A stretch of 39,984 bases of DNA from Vicinamibacterales bacterium (GTDB lineage Bacteria; Acidobacteriota; Vicinamibacteria; Vicinamibacterales; Fen-181). The DNA lies in NCBI GenBank assembly GCA_036504215.1, contig DASXVO010000024.1:1-39984 (forward strand). Reading direction: 5' to 3'. Below the pieces are notes generated by a model. The model was not told where the DNA came from. It searched no databases and saw only the letters and a list, made by a program, of their open reading frames with translations. The position numbers were made by a program, and so were the translations under genes. Of the stretch, positions 1 through 8,422 are shown piece by piece (the first letter of the stretch is position 1; every line of letters starts with the position of its first letter).

Positions 1-167
1 CGATGTACCCCGACGTGTGCTGGGCGATCGAGCTCGGCGTGCGGGTGAAGGTCCCCGAGTGGGCCGGCCAGGAGATCTCGATGGCGCTCGAGGAGGACGC
101 GGTCTTCACGACGCACAAGACGACGTTCCTCGACGGCCGACAGACCCGGTTCCACCTAATCAGATGA
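1..167 (+). CDS. 3' end of an unrecognised gene (partial)
   Basis: An open frame runs in from the left edge and stops at TGA 165-167. From the ATG at position 3 it would give 54 residues (MYPDVCWAIELGVRV... to ...FHLIR), but no ribosome-binding site can be seen, so this is probably the C-terminal part of a longer protein starting outside the window. The segment is mixed charged/hydrophobic and soluble-looking, with one cysteine and no membrane segment. I do not recognise the family. It is followed by an inverted repeat and then by a tatA-like gene on the same strand. Confidence 0.5.
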   Translation, partial: MYPDVCWAIELGVRVKVPEWAGQEISMALEEDAVFTTHKTTFLDGRQTRFHLIR

Positions 168-189
168 CGACAACCGACGACTCTCTTTC

Positions 190-237
190 GAATCCCGTCG
201 GCGGCCCCGTCAGAGCGTTGGCCGTCGGCCGGGATTC
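190..237 (+). terminator. inverted repeat, possible terminator
   Basis: The arms GAATCCCG (190-197) and CGGGATTC (230-237) are a perfect 8-bp inverted repeat, with further GC-rich partial pairing inside the loop. It lies 22 bases after the stop of the first gene and before tatA. There is no clear T-run after it, so an intrinsic terminator is only a possibility. Confidence 0.3.
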
Positions 238-331
238 CGACGGAATCCTCGAAGAAACCGCGTGATTCGATCACCCGGGCGACGGGACGCCCCGGCACGC
301 CGGTTGCGCGTCGGTCGCCGGAGGCTCCCAC

Positions 332-508
332 ATGTTCGAGGGTCTGTTCCAGCCCATGCACCTGCTCCTCATCCTCGGCATCGCGCTGATCGTCTTTGGC
401 CCAAGGAAACTGCCAGAGCTGGGCCGCGGCCTTGGCCAGGGAATCCGGGGATTCAAGGAGGCGATCACCCAGGCGTCGGACACGTTGCCTCACGACGACA
501 ATAAGTAG
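332..508 (+). CDS. tatA: TatA/E-type twin-arginine translocase subunit
   Basis: This 58-residue protein has the TatA layout: a short periplasmic N-terminus, one transmembrane helix (about residues 9-22, LLLILGIALIVFG), the family's FGP hinge followed by RKLPELGR, then an amphipathic helix with the G-x-G-I-R-x-F-K pattern and a short charged tail. TatA oligomers form the pore that exports folded proteins with twin-arginine signals. The start is supported by a CGGAGG ribosome-binding site at 319-324, 7 bases before the ATG. It is shorter than many TatA proteins (about 60-90 residues) but complete. No tatC or tatB is nearby. An exported enzyme at 37841 carries a possible Tat signal, so the pathway is likely used in this organism. 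Confidence 0.9.
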   Translation: MFEGLFQPMHLLLILGIALIVFGPRKLPELGRGLGQGIRGFKEAITQASDTLPHDDNK

Positions 509-534
509 CGGCCGCTGACGATCTGCGTCGCCGC

Positions 535-1206
535 TCAGGTCAGGCGTGACAGGCCGAACGGCTTCGCCTGGTAGAGATACGTCCGGACATCGATATTCCA
601 CATCGCCGTGCACAGGTAGCCGAGCCGTCCGAGGATCGGGAAGACCTCTTCGAACGGCCCTTCGGTCACCACGACCGGGTGTGACCTGAGCAGGGTCTTG
701 ATGCTGCCCTTGAGCACGTCGAGATACCAGTTCTCGACGTCGATCTTCAGCAGGCTCACGTCGTCATAGTCGTACGAGTCGAGTGTCCGCATCTCGACGG
801 AACCGGGAACGCCCGGCACGACCTCGCATCCCCCCATATTGGCCGGTGATACGGCCATCGCCACCATGCCCGCACTCGCACCGAGGGCAACCGGGTGAGC
901 GTGAACGACGAGGTCCGATGCGTGAGCGTCGAGGTTTCTCTGGAGGATCTCGAAGTTCATCGGCACCGGCTCGAAACAGACGAGGCGCTTTGGCCGGAGG
1001 ACCCTCGCGAAGAATGTCGCGTGGTTGCCGATGTTGGCACCGACGTCGATGATGGTCCGTTGCGACGGGAAGTGCTGACGGAGCGTTTCGAGGATCTCGG
1101 ACTCGTAGAACCTGCCCGTCTCGACGATCTGGTTGCTCAGGTACTCATCGTCGTGCACGAGCAGATCGAGCGACGTTCCGGCGTGGTCGATGTGAGCCAG
1201 GCGCAT
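535..1206 (-). CDS. FkbM-family SAM-dependent methyltransferase
   Basis: This 223-residue protein matches the FkbM methyltransferase family. It has a SAM-binding glycine motif IIDVGANIGNHATFFA around residues 52-67, a following FEPVP acidic strand end (motif II), and the family's late motif LLKIDVE near residue 155. FkbM enzymes usually methylate hydroxyl groups of sugars or small molecules; the substrate cannot be told from sequence. The late motif normally continues with Gly-x-Glu, but here it reads IDVENWYLDVL, so a usually conserved glycine is replaced. The gene stands alone on the minus strand between tatA and an ADOP permease transcribed away from it. No strong ribosome-binding site precedes the ATG, which would fit a leaderless transcript. 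Confidence 0.85.
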   Translation of the reverse strand: MRLAHIDHAGTSLDLLVHDDEYLSNQIVETGRFYESEILETLRQHFPSQRTIIDVGANIGNHATFFARVLRPKRLVCFEPVPMNFEILQRNLDAHASDLVVHAHPVALGASAGMVAMAVSPANMGGCEVVPGVPGSVEMRTLDSYDYDDVSLLKIDVENWYLDVLKGSIKTLLRSHPVVVTEGPFEEVFPILGRLGYLCTAMWNIDVRTYLYQAKPFGLSRLT

Positions 1207-1215
1207 GGTCGCCCA

Positions 1216-1246
1216 ATTATCGCAAAGGTGACGCGTTCGGTGTCAG
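1216..1246 (-). promoter_or_regulatory. possible sigma-70-like promoter of the FkbM gene
   Basis: On the minus strand a CTGACA hexamer (1241-1246) is followed after 19 bases by GATAAT (1216-1221). The start codon lies about 10 bases further on, so transcription from here would be nearly leaderless. The spacer is long for a sigma-70 promoter, so support is weak. Confidence 0.22.
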
Positions 1247-1305
1247 GAGAATAGGCGGAACTTTCGGCCGCTCGCATCCGTTCATGTCAACAGGGAGGCA
1301 GTGCT

Positions 1306-3846
1306 GTGCCGACACTGATCACCGACCTCAGATTCGCCCTTCGCGTGCTCCGCCGCCAGCCCGGGTTCGCCGCGACGGCCATTCTCGTGCTCGCGTTGGG
1401 GATCGGCGCCAATGTGGCGATCTTCTCCGTGGTCAACACGTTGCTGCTGAAGCCGCTGCCCGGCGTCGGTGGCGACGGACAGATCCTGGGGCTGTACAGC
1501 AAGAGCACGAAGAAGGCGGACGACTACCGTGCATTCTCCTACCCGAACTACGTCGACCTTCGCGGCGGCGTGCGAACGTTCACGGGGGTGGCGGCGCACA
1601 CCGTGGCCTTCGCCGGCGTGGCTGACGGCGGGATGACGCGTCGCACGTTCGTCGAGATGGTGTCCTCCAACTACTTCGACGTGCTGGGGACCACGCTGGC
1701 GCGAGGGCGCGCGTTCACGGCGGACGAGGAGCCCCCCGGGCGCCCGGCGCTCGTCACCGTCGTTTCCCACGGCTACTGGCAACGCCAGGGTGCTGATCCG
1801 CAGTTCATCGGGAAGACGGCCACCATCAGCGGCAGGCCGTTCACGGTGGTTGGTGTGGCGCCTCCGGGGTTCTCGGGCACGGCCACCGGCTTGGCGCCGG
1901 AGTTTTGGGTCCCGCTGAGCGCCACAGAGCTTGTCGAGAACGACTTCATACGCGACGACGCGAGTGGGGCGCGCGGCTCCCGCGACAGGCACGAGTTCCT
2001 GCTGGTCGGCCGCTTGAAACCCGGCGTGACCCGTGAGGCCGCCAACCGCGAACTGGCGGGCCTGGCGACGCGATTGGCGGAGGCGTATCCGAGCGCGAAC
2101 CGCGACCACACGATCATCGCGAGCCCGCTGTCACGGCTCGGCATCAGCACGAATCCGAGCGACGACGGCGCATTCGTTTCCCTGTCAGCGGTGCTGATGG
2201 GGATGTCGGCGGTGGTGTTGCTGGTCGCCTGCCTGAACCTGGCGAACATGCTGCTCGCCCGCGGCACCGCGCGCCGAAAGGAGATCGCGGTTCGTCTCGC
2301 GCTCGGCGCCGGCCGCATGGCGATCGTGCGCCAGTTGCTCACCGAAGGCCTCCTGCTGTCGATGGCCGGGGGCGCCGTCGGTCTCGCGGTGGGCGACTGG
2401 GCAACGGTGCTGCTGATGCGATCCATTGCGCCACTCATGCCCATGCCGTTCGACCTGGACGTGGGCCTCGACTGGCGTATGACGGTTGCCGCGCTGGCGT
2501 TCGCGGTCATCGCCACGGTGGCTTTCGCGCTGGGCCCGGCCCTGAAGGCGACGCGTCCGGGCGTCATCGAGGAGATCAAGGAGCAGGCCGGCGAGGATCG
2601 GACCCGCCGCGCGCGTCTGTTTGGCGCCCGCAACCTGTTGCTGGCCGGACAAATGGCATTGTCGCTGGCGCTGCTCGTGGCGGGCGCGCTCTTCCTGCGG
2701 GGCGCACTGGCCGCCGCCGATGCAACGCCCGGTTTTGCGGCTGACCGTGGCCTGCTCATCGAAACGGACCCGAGCCTCGCCGGCTATTCGCCAACCGAGA
2801 GCGCGTCGGCGCATCGACGGCTGGTGGCGCGACTGCGGGGTGTTGCCGGCGTCGAAGCGGTGAGCATGGCATCGATGGTGCCGTTCGGGCCGCTGAGCGA
2901 GAGCGTGCGGGTTGAGTCGGCAGCGGCGCCCGAACAGGCGGCGCCCGCGAAGGATTCCTCCCTGCGGGTGTCGGCCCAGCACACGTCGATCGGCAGCGAC
3001 TATTTCCGTGCCCTCAATCTGCCCGTCGTGCGCGGGCGCGAGTTCACGACGGAAGAGGCGGAGGGCACCGAGGCGCGGCGCATCACGATCATCGACGAAC
3101 CGACCGCGAGGAAGTTGTTTCCGAAACCGGGCGACAATCCGGTCGGCCAGTTCGTCCGGGTCGGCTCCGGGGAGAACGGCCAGGCGAAGGAACTGCTCGA
3201 GGTGGTCGGCGTCGTGCCCGGCGTCCGGTCCGATCTCTTCGAGCGGGCGCCATCACCTCACCTCTACGTGCCATTCACGGCGCGATCTCGCGCCTGGATG
3301 CACTACCACGTGCGCACGGCCGCCGGCGCGCCGGCCGACGGCGTGATGCTCGAGCGGTTGCGGCGGGAAATCCGCGCCGTGGATCCGCGGTTCCCCGTGA
3401 TTTCCACTCGGACGCTCCAGGACTTCATGCAGAAGAGCGTGTTCCTGTGGTTGTTCCGATCGGGCGCCCGGATCTTCACGGCGTTCGGACTTGCGGCGCT
3501 CGTGCTGGCGCTGGTCGGCATCTACGGCGTCAACGCCTACATGGTGCTGCGGCGCACGCGCGAGATCGGTATTCGCATGGCGCTCGGGGCCGCGCCGCGC
3601 GATATCACGCGGCTTATCCTGCGCGAAGCCATCATCGTCACCGCGGCCGGCGTGGCGGTGGGACTCGCGCTCGCGATCGCCATCGGCAACCTGCTCGGAT
3701 CGATGCTCTACGACGTGACGGCGTTCGATCCGCTGGCGCTCATCACCGCGCCAACGCTGCTGGTCGGCTCTGCGCTGCTGGCGTCCTACATTCCGGCCCG
3801 CCGGGCCACGCGGGTTGCGATGGCCACAGCGCTCAGGCGAGACTAG
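1306..3846 (+). CDS. ADOP-type ABC transporter permease (MacB/FtsX family)
   Basis: An 846-residue inner-membrane protein of the large permease type common in Acidobacteriota. It has an N-terminal segment ending in a transmembrane helix (GFAATAILVLALGIGANVAI, residues about 20-40), a MacB-like periplasmic domain, a block of three helices with the FtsX signature RRKEIAVRLALGAGR (about 325-340), a second periplasmic domain, and a second FtsX block with RTREIGIRMALGAAPR near residue 760. The duplicated half-permease layout and lack of an ATPase domain define the family. Substrates are unknown and no ATP-binding partner gene is adjacent. The GTG start is supported by AGGGAGG seven bases upstream. 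A second member of the family lies at 5399 on the other strand. Confidence 0.9.
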   Translation: MPTLITDLRFALRVLRRQPGFAATAILVLALGIGANVAIFSVVNTLLLKPLPGVGGDGQILGLYSKSTKKADDYRAFSYPNYVDLRGGVRTFTGVAAHTVAFAGVADGGMTRRTFVEMVSSNYFDVLGTTLARGRAFTADEEPPGRPALVTVVSHGYWQRQGADPQFIGKTATISGRPFTVVGVAPPGFSGTATGLAPEFWVPLSATELVENDFIRDDASGARGSRDRHEFLLVGRLKPGVTREAANRELAGLATRLAEAYPSANRDHTIIASPLSRLGISTNPSDDGAFVSLSAVLMGMSAVVLLVACLNLANMLLARGTARRKEIAVRLALGAGRMAIVRQLLTEGLLLSMAGGAVGLAVGDWATVLLMRSIAPLMPMPFDLDVGLDWRMTVAALAFAVIATVAFALGPALKATRPGVIEEIKEQAGEDRTRRARLFGARNLLLAGQMALSLALLVAGALFLRGALAAADATPGFAADRGLLIETDPSLAGYSPTESASAHRRLVARLRGVAGVEAVSMASMVPFGPLSESVRVESAAAPEQAAPAKDSSLRVSAQHTSIGSDYFRALNLPVVRGREFTTEEAEGTEARRITIIDEPTARKLFPKPGDNPVGQFVRVGSGENGQAKELLEVVGVVPGVRSDLFERAPSPHLYVPFTARSRAWMHYHVRTAAGAPADGVMLERLRREIRAVDPRFPVISTRTLQDFMQKSVFLWLFRSGARIFTAFGLAALVLALVGIYGVNAYMVLRRTREIGIRMALGAAPRDITRLILREAIIVTAAGVAVGLALAIAIGNLLGSMLYDVTAFDPLALITAPTLLVGSALLASYIPARRATRVAMATALRRD

Positions 3847-3850
3847 GGCG

Positions 3851-4663
3851 ATGGCCAGCGCCTTCGGAGGGATCGTGGCTCGTTCCAATCGCGGGTGCCG
3901 AGGTGCATACCAGCTCGCCGCCGCCCTGCTGACGTGCGCAGCACTGGTCGTGCTGATGTCGCCGTCGGCCGCGGCCATCGTCATTCGCCACGACAAGGCT
4001 GATGCCGACGCCCTACGGTTGGGCGCGAAGTTCGAGGCCGTGGGTCGAGTGCTGCCCGACGGCGGCTGCACCCTCATCGCGCCCACCTGGGTGGCCACCG
4101 CCGCCCACGTCGCGGCGTCAGTGTCCCCTGGAGGCAGGGTCCAGTTTGGAGACCGGACGTACGCAGTCAAGCGGACGGTGATTCACCCTGACGGCACCGG
4201 GCCCGCTGGGCAGCCCCCCGAGGTCGATTTGGCGCTCCTGGAACTTGCAGAACCGGTCGCCTCGGTCGCGCCGATCGAACCCTACCGCCAGCGGAATGAG
4301 ATGGGCCAGTCGATCTTCATCGTCGGCTACGGCGATTTCGGAAATCCACGGATTGGACTGAAGCGGGGCGACGGTCGGCGTCGAGCGGTGACCAACCTCG
4401 TGGACGATGCCGGTCCTCGTCGCATCTTCATGCGGTTCGACGAGCCGCCGAAGGGAACGGAGTTCGAGGGTGTCGGAGGACCGGGGGACAGCGGCGGGCC
4501 GGCCTTGCTCGGGGCCGGAGGCCGGTACTATCTGGCTGGCGTCAGTTCTGCGTCGATGGACGGCAAGCCTGGCCAATACGGCATCACCGACGTCTACACA
4601 CGGGTGAGTTCCTTCGTGTCATGGATCGACTCGATCACTCACCCATCCTCCGCAGCCCGATGA
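3851..4663 (+). CDS. exported trypsin-like (S1) serine protease
   Basis: A 270-residue protein with an N-terminal signal sequence (hydrophobic core about residues 21-42, ending SAAA). The catalytic triad is visible: His86 in TAAHV, Asp126 in EVDLALLEL, and Ser214 in GGPGDSGGP. It is therefore probably an active secreted or periplasmic S1 peptidase. The mature domain of about 225 residues is the usual trypsin size, with no PDZ domain, so it is not DegP-like. The ATG at 3851 puts the signal peptide at the N-terminus; an in-frame ATG at 3815 overlaps the permease and would add residues before the signal sequence. The gene follows the ADOP permease by 4 bases and may be co-transcribed with it, without an obvious shared function. 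Confidence 0.85.
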   Translation: MASAFGGIVARSNRGCRGAYQLAAALLTCAALVVLMSPSAAAIVIRHDKADADALRLGAKFEAVGRVLPDGGCTLIAPTWVATAAHVAASVSPGGRVQFGDRTYAVKRTVIHPDGTGPAGQPPEVDLALLELAEPVASVAPIEPYRQRNEMGQSIFIVGYGDFGNPRIGLKRGDGRRRAVTNLVDDAGPRRIFMRFDEPPKGTEFEGVGGPGDSGGPALLGAGGRYYLAGVSSASMDGKPGQYGITDVYTRVSSFVSWIDSITHPSSAAR

Positions 4664-4723
4664 CGGTCTGCTCGCCGGTTCCGGCCGTCCAGGCGACGTG
4701 CACGGTGTCATCCGGGCCCGGGA

Positions 4724-5242
4724 CTATTCTTCGCCAAGGCTTAGCGAGAACAGCTTGGAGGCGGGATGGTCGTCAGAGAGCGTCACCATCCCGTCGAACG
4801 TGAAGCCGATCTTCTCGAGCAGGCCAATCGAACGCTCGTTGTCGGGGGAGGTGATGGCCAGCACCCGGCGCAGGCCCATCGTCTTCTTCGCGTGCGCCAG
4901 CACCGCCAGCGCGGATTCGCGCGCGTAGCCCTGTCCCCAATACGTCGGCACGAATGCGAACCCGAGATCGATGTCAGGGAGAACGTCCCGTTTGAGAAGC
5001 CCACAGATGCCGATCGGCACCTGCGTGCCCTTCAGTTCGACAAGATAGAGCCCGAAGCCCAATCGGGCGTAGCTGTCGGCAGGCCCCTTCAGGATGTAGT
5101 TGGTCGCATCCTCGATCGTGTGCACGCCCCGATCGCCGATATACCTGATCCATGACGGCTCGTTGACCAGGCCGAGAATGAAGCCGGCATCTTCGATGGT
5201 GAGCCAGCGAACGACGAGGCGGTCGGTTTCGAGGACCTTCAT
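4724..5242 (-). CDS. GNAT-family N-acetyltransferase (RimJ/RimL-like)
   Basis: A 172-residue protein with the layout of the acetyltransferase_3 group of GNAT enzymes. It opens with LETDRLVVRWLTIEDAGFI, has an LGFAFVPTYWGQGYARESA acetyl-CoA-binding region around residues 92-110, and a C-terminal part with SIGLLEKIGFTFDGMV, where GNAT proteins bind the cofactor pantetheine arm. Relatives acetylate protein N-termini or small-molecule amines; the target here cannot be inferred. It is a single gene convergent with the serine protease, with a 60-base gap. No good ribosome-binding site is visible. Confidence 0.88.
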   Translation of the reverse strand: MKVLETDRLVVRWLTIEDAGFILGLVNEPSWIRYIGDRGVHTIEDATNYILKGPADSYARLGFGLYLVELKGTQVPIGICGLLKRDVLPDIDLGFAFVPTYWGQGYARESALAVLAHAKKTMGLRRVLAITSPDNERSIGLLEKIGFTFDGMVTLSDDHPASKLFSLSLGEE

Positions 5243-5398
5243 GATGCGACATTGTCCCCGAATCCGCGCGACTCGACAACGACACCTACCGACGGCGACC
5301 CATCGGGCCTATATCGACCTTCCATTACTCAGGACGCGGCAACCTCGGGCGACGATGCGCCTGAAGTGCGAAAGGAGTAAGGCGGGGCGTCAGATCTA

Positions 5399-7894
5399 CT
5401 ACTCGTTCCGCAGCGCTCGAATCGGATCGATCACCGCGGCCCGGCGTGCCGGGATCAGGCCGGCCGCCAGGCCCACGGTGACGAGGCCGATGAGCGCGGC
5501 CAGGAAGACCAGCGGATCCCGCGCGCCCAGGCCGAAGAGCTGCGATTCGACATACCGGCTCGCGACCAGTGCGACCGCCAGGCCAACCACGACGCCCACC
5601 CCGAGCAGGATTCCCACCTCGCGCATGACGAGCGCCAGCACCTCGCCCGGCCGCGCGCCGAGCGCGACGCGCACGCCGATCTCCGGCGTTCGCCTCTGGA
5701 CGATGAACGCGATGACGCCGTAGAGACCCACGGCGGCCAACACGGTGGCGAGCAGGCCGAACGCCGCGGCCAGGACTGCAATCAGCCGTTCGGTCGTCGT
5801 CACGGCATCGATGTACGCGCCGAGCGGTTTCAGGTCGAAGACGGGCAGGTTCGGATCGAGTTCCCGCACGATTCGCCGCACGGCGGACGCCAACTCCGAC
5901 TCGGACCGCGTCGATCGGATGTAGAACGTCAGCCGCGTCGGACGCTCGTCCAGCGGAAAGGGGAAGAACACCGCCGGGCTGACCTGCTCGCGCAGGTCGT
6001 TGTGCTTGAAGTCGCGGACGATGCCAACGATTTCGCGATCCGCAACGATGTCGTTGCCGCTGCCGATCGCGACGTGCCGGCCGAGCAGCGGCCGTCCCTG
6101 TGAGTACTTGCGGACGAAGGCCTCGTTGATGACAGCCACCTTCCGTACGGTCAGGATGTCCTGGTCGTCGAGTTCGCGTCCCTGGACCACCGGTACCCGC
6201 AGCGCCTTGAAGTAGTCGGCGCTGGCCATCCCGATGGCCGCGCGCGCATCGTCGGCATCTTTGGCCTGGTAGCCCTCGATCGTGAAGTTGCCGCTGCGGC
6301 TCGAGTTGGTCAGCGGCGAGGGGTTGACGGCGCCCACCGCGTCGACGCCGGGCGCGTTCCGGAGCCGCTGCTGCAACTCGCGGTAGAACGCGTGGACGCG
6401 GGCGGCCGGGTAGCCCTGAAGCGTGGGATTGACCGAGAACGTCAGCACTCCGCTCGCCCGGAAGCCTGGATCGACGCGCATCAGGTTCGCGACGCTCCGC
6501 CCGAACAGGCCAGCGGCCACGAGAAGCAGCAGTGACAACGCCACCTGCGAGACCACCAGCGCGCGCCTGAACCGCGTCTGTCCCGTGCCCGAGGCCACGC
6601 TCGTGGCCTGATCCTTCAGCACGCCCGCGACCTGCGGTCGGGTGGACTGGAGCGCGGGCACGAGGCCGAAGAGCAAGCCGGTGACAACCGATAGAGCCAG
6701 GTTGAAGAGCAGCAGGCGCGCATCGACGCCGCTCGTCAGCGCGCCTTCCATGTCCGGTCCCATGAGCGACAACAGACCGTCGATCGTCCAGCTCGCGATC
6801 AGCAGGCCAACCAGGCCCCCCACCAGGGCGAGCATCACGCTCTCGATCAACAACTGGCGGACGAGGCTGCGCCGGTTCGCGCCGAGCGCCAGACGAACGG
6901 CGATCTCCTTCTGACGGGTCGATGCCCTCGCGGTGACCAGGCCGGCGACGTTGGCGCACGCGATGAGAAGCACGAGGCCGACCATGCCCATCAACGCGAC
7001 GAGCGCGCTCTCGAACTCTCGTTTCAATTCGTTCACGCCCTGCGCGGCGGACAGCAGGTCCAAACGAAGTCCCGCGAGCATCTGGCCGAGCCGACTCTCC
7101 CGCGGCCGTTTCAGCTCGCGCAGGAGCTCATCGAGGAGGGCGCTGAAGAGGACCCCCGTCCTGGCCTTGGCCTGCGCGGCCGAGATTCCAGGCTTCAGCC
7201 GGCCGAACACGTTCAGCCATGACGTCCGCCGGTCGTCGAGGCCGAACCAGGTTGGCGTGATCTCCCGCTTCATCGCGATCGGCACGAACAGATCGGGGAC
7301 GTTGCCGACGATCAGTCCGCGGAAGCCCGGCGGAGCCACGCCGATAACCACCATCGGGTGTCCGTTCACGACGATCTTCCGGCCCCCGATTCCGGGGTTC
7401 GATCCGAATCGCTTCGTCCAGTACGAGGCGCTGAGCATCACGACCGGGCTCGCGCCCGGCGCGCCATCGTCGGACGGCGCGATCGCGCGGCCGAGCGCGG
7501 GCGTGACACCGAGCACCTGGAACAGATTCCCGGACACGAGCTCCGCCTGCACCTGTTCACTCGAGCCGCCGTCCGACACGCTCACCGGGGCCGAGGACCT
7601 GGCAATCACTCCCTCGAACACCTCGCTGCGATCTCGGAGGTCCCGGTAAAGTGGGTACGAGAAGACCGACTCGCTGCTGTCGGAATGTGACGAACCGGGA
7701 AACCCGTCCGAGACGTGAAACACCACCAGCCGGTGCGGGTCGGTGACGTGCAGGCTGCGGACGAGCACCTGGTCGAGCAGCGAGAAGATGGCGGTGTTGG
7801 CGCCAATGCCGAGCGCGAGCGAGAGGATGGCAATGCCAGCAAACAGCGGAGCACGTCCAAGCGTGCGCACCGCAAACCGGACATCGTTCCACAT
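5399..7894 (-). CDS. ADOP-type ABC transporter permease (MacB/FtsX family)
   Basis: An 831-residue membrane protein of the same family as the one at 1306. The first transmembrane helix sits at about residues 15-38 (LFAGIAILSLALGIGANTAIF). A MacB-like periplasmic domain follows, then the first FtsX block with RQKEIAVRLALGANRRS, a second periplasmic domain, and a C-terminal FtsX block with RTPEIGVRVALGARPGE, ending in a cytoplasmic PIRALRNE tail typical of the family. The start is supported by GGAGG six bases before the ATG. The two copies differ clearly in sequence, so they are not a recent tandem duplication. No ATPase gene is adjacent. Confidence 0.9.
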   Translation of the reverse strand: MWNDVRFAVRTLGRAPLFAGIAILSLALGIGANTAIFSLLDQVLVRSLHVTDPHRLVVFHVSDGFPGSSHSDSSESVFSYPLYRDLRDRSEVFEGVIARSSAPVSVSDGGSSEQVQAELVSGNLFQVLGVTPALGRAIAPSDDGAPGASPVVMLSASYWTKRFGSNPGIGGRKIVVNGHPMVVIGVAPPGFRGLIVGNVPDLFVPIAMKREITPTWFGLDDRRTSWLNVFGRLKPGISAAQAKARTGVLFSALLDELLRELKRPRESRLGQMLAGLRLDLLSAAQGVNELKREFESALVALMGMVGLVLLIACANVAGLVTARASTRQKEIAVRLALGANRRSLVRQLLIESVMLALVGGLVGLLIASWTIDGLLSLMGPDMEGALTSGVDARLLLFNLALSVVTGLLFGLVPALQSTRPQVAGVLKDQATSVASGTGQTRFRRALVVSQVALSLLLLVAAGLFGRSVANLMRVDPGFRASGVLTFSVNPTLQGYPAARVHAFYRELQQRLRNAPGVDAVGAVNPSPLTNSSRSGNFTIEGYQAKDADDARAAIGMASADYFKALRVPVVQGRELDDQDILTVRKVAVINEAFVRKYSQGRPLLGRHVAIGSGNDIVADREIVGIVRDFKHNDLREQVSPAVFFPFPLDERPTRLTFYIRSTRSESELASAVRRIVRELDPNLPVFDLKPLGAYIDAVTTTERLIAVLAAAFGLLATVLAAVGLYGVIAFIVQRRTPEIGVRVALGARPGEVLALVMREVGILLGVGVVVGLAVALVASRYVESQLFGLGARDPLVFLAALIGLVTVGLAAGLIPARRAAVIDPIRALRNE

Positions 7895-8422
7895 GCGGAG
7901 CCTCCGATTCGACCGTCAGCGGGCCGATTGCCGCAGGCGTAGCGAGAACCGTACCTGCGCGGACACGGGCCGCAACCCACACCAGGAATAGAGGATGCGG
8001 GAGGCCGGCGTCGCACGGAGCCACAGGGTGTTGTTCGGGGCCGGCACGTGCAGTCCCGAAATCGGACAGGCGGGCAACGGGCGAAGACGATCGCTCCGGG
8101 AGTGACTATCCGCGTCTCAGTGCCAGATCGCGGCCGCACCGCATTCAGACCGAACCAGCGAACCTGTGAGTTGCTCCGCCCGTTGACGCTCGCGCTCATC
8201 TTCGGCAGCGTCAGCCTCACCGGCACCGGGATGACGAACATGTTCGTCAGGCTCGGGCGCAACCCGTGGTCGCCGGATCTCGCACGAGCGGCCTGGTCCG
8301 GCCTCGCGGAACTGGCGATTCCAGCGTCGTCGCGTTCACCGTGCTGACCGTGGCCTGGGGGCTCGCGGCGGTCGGCCTCCGGAGGATCGAGTAGGGGGCG
8401 CGAAATCGCTCCGGAAGAGATT
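7895..8422. other. 528-base gap with possible gene debris
   Basis: No complete gene is convincing here. On the plus strand two frames look protein-like. One (about 8225-8335) reads GMTNMFVRLGRNPWSPDLAR. A second (about 8326-8394) reads VVAFTVLTVAWGLAAVGLRR and ends at TAG 8392-8394, like the hydrophobic tail of a membrane protein. Joining them needs a frameshift near 8325-8335, so they may be the decayed end of a permease. On the minus strand a frame ending at 7916 (GLHVPAPNNTLWLRATPASR and on) has no start codon. All of this is low-confidence residue of former genes. Confidence 0.3.

Noticed and set aside
4640-4723. Minus-strand frame reading TVHVAWTAGTGEQTVIGLRR before the GNAT gene's end
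   Set aside because: It has no start codon, overlaps the 3' end of the protease gene and is too short to assign; probably chance.
1306-7894. The two ADOP permeases as ends of a mobile or duplicated segment
   Set aside because: They are diverged from each other and each has its own ribosome-binding site and ordinary neighbours; no terminal repeats or transposase are present.
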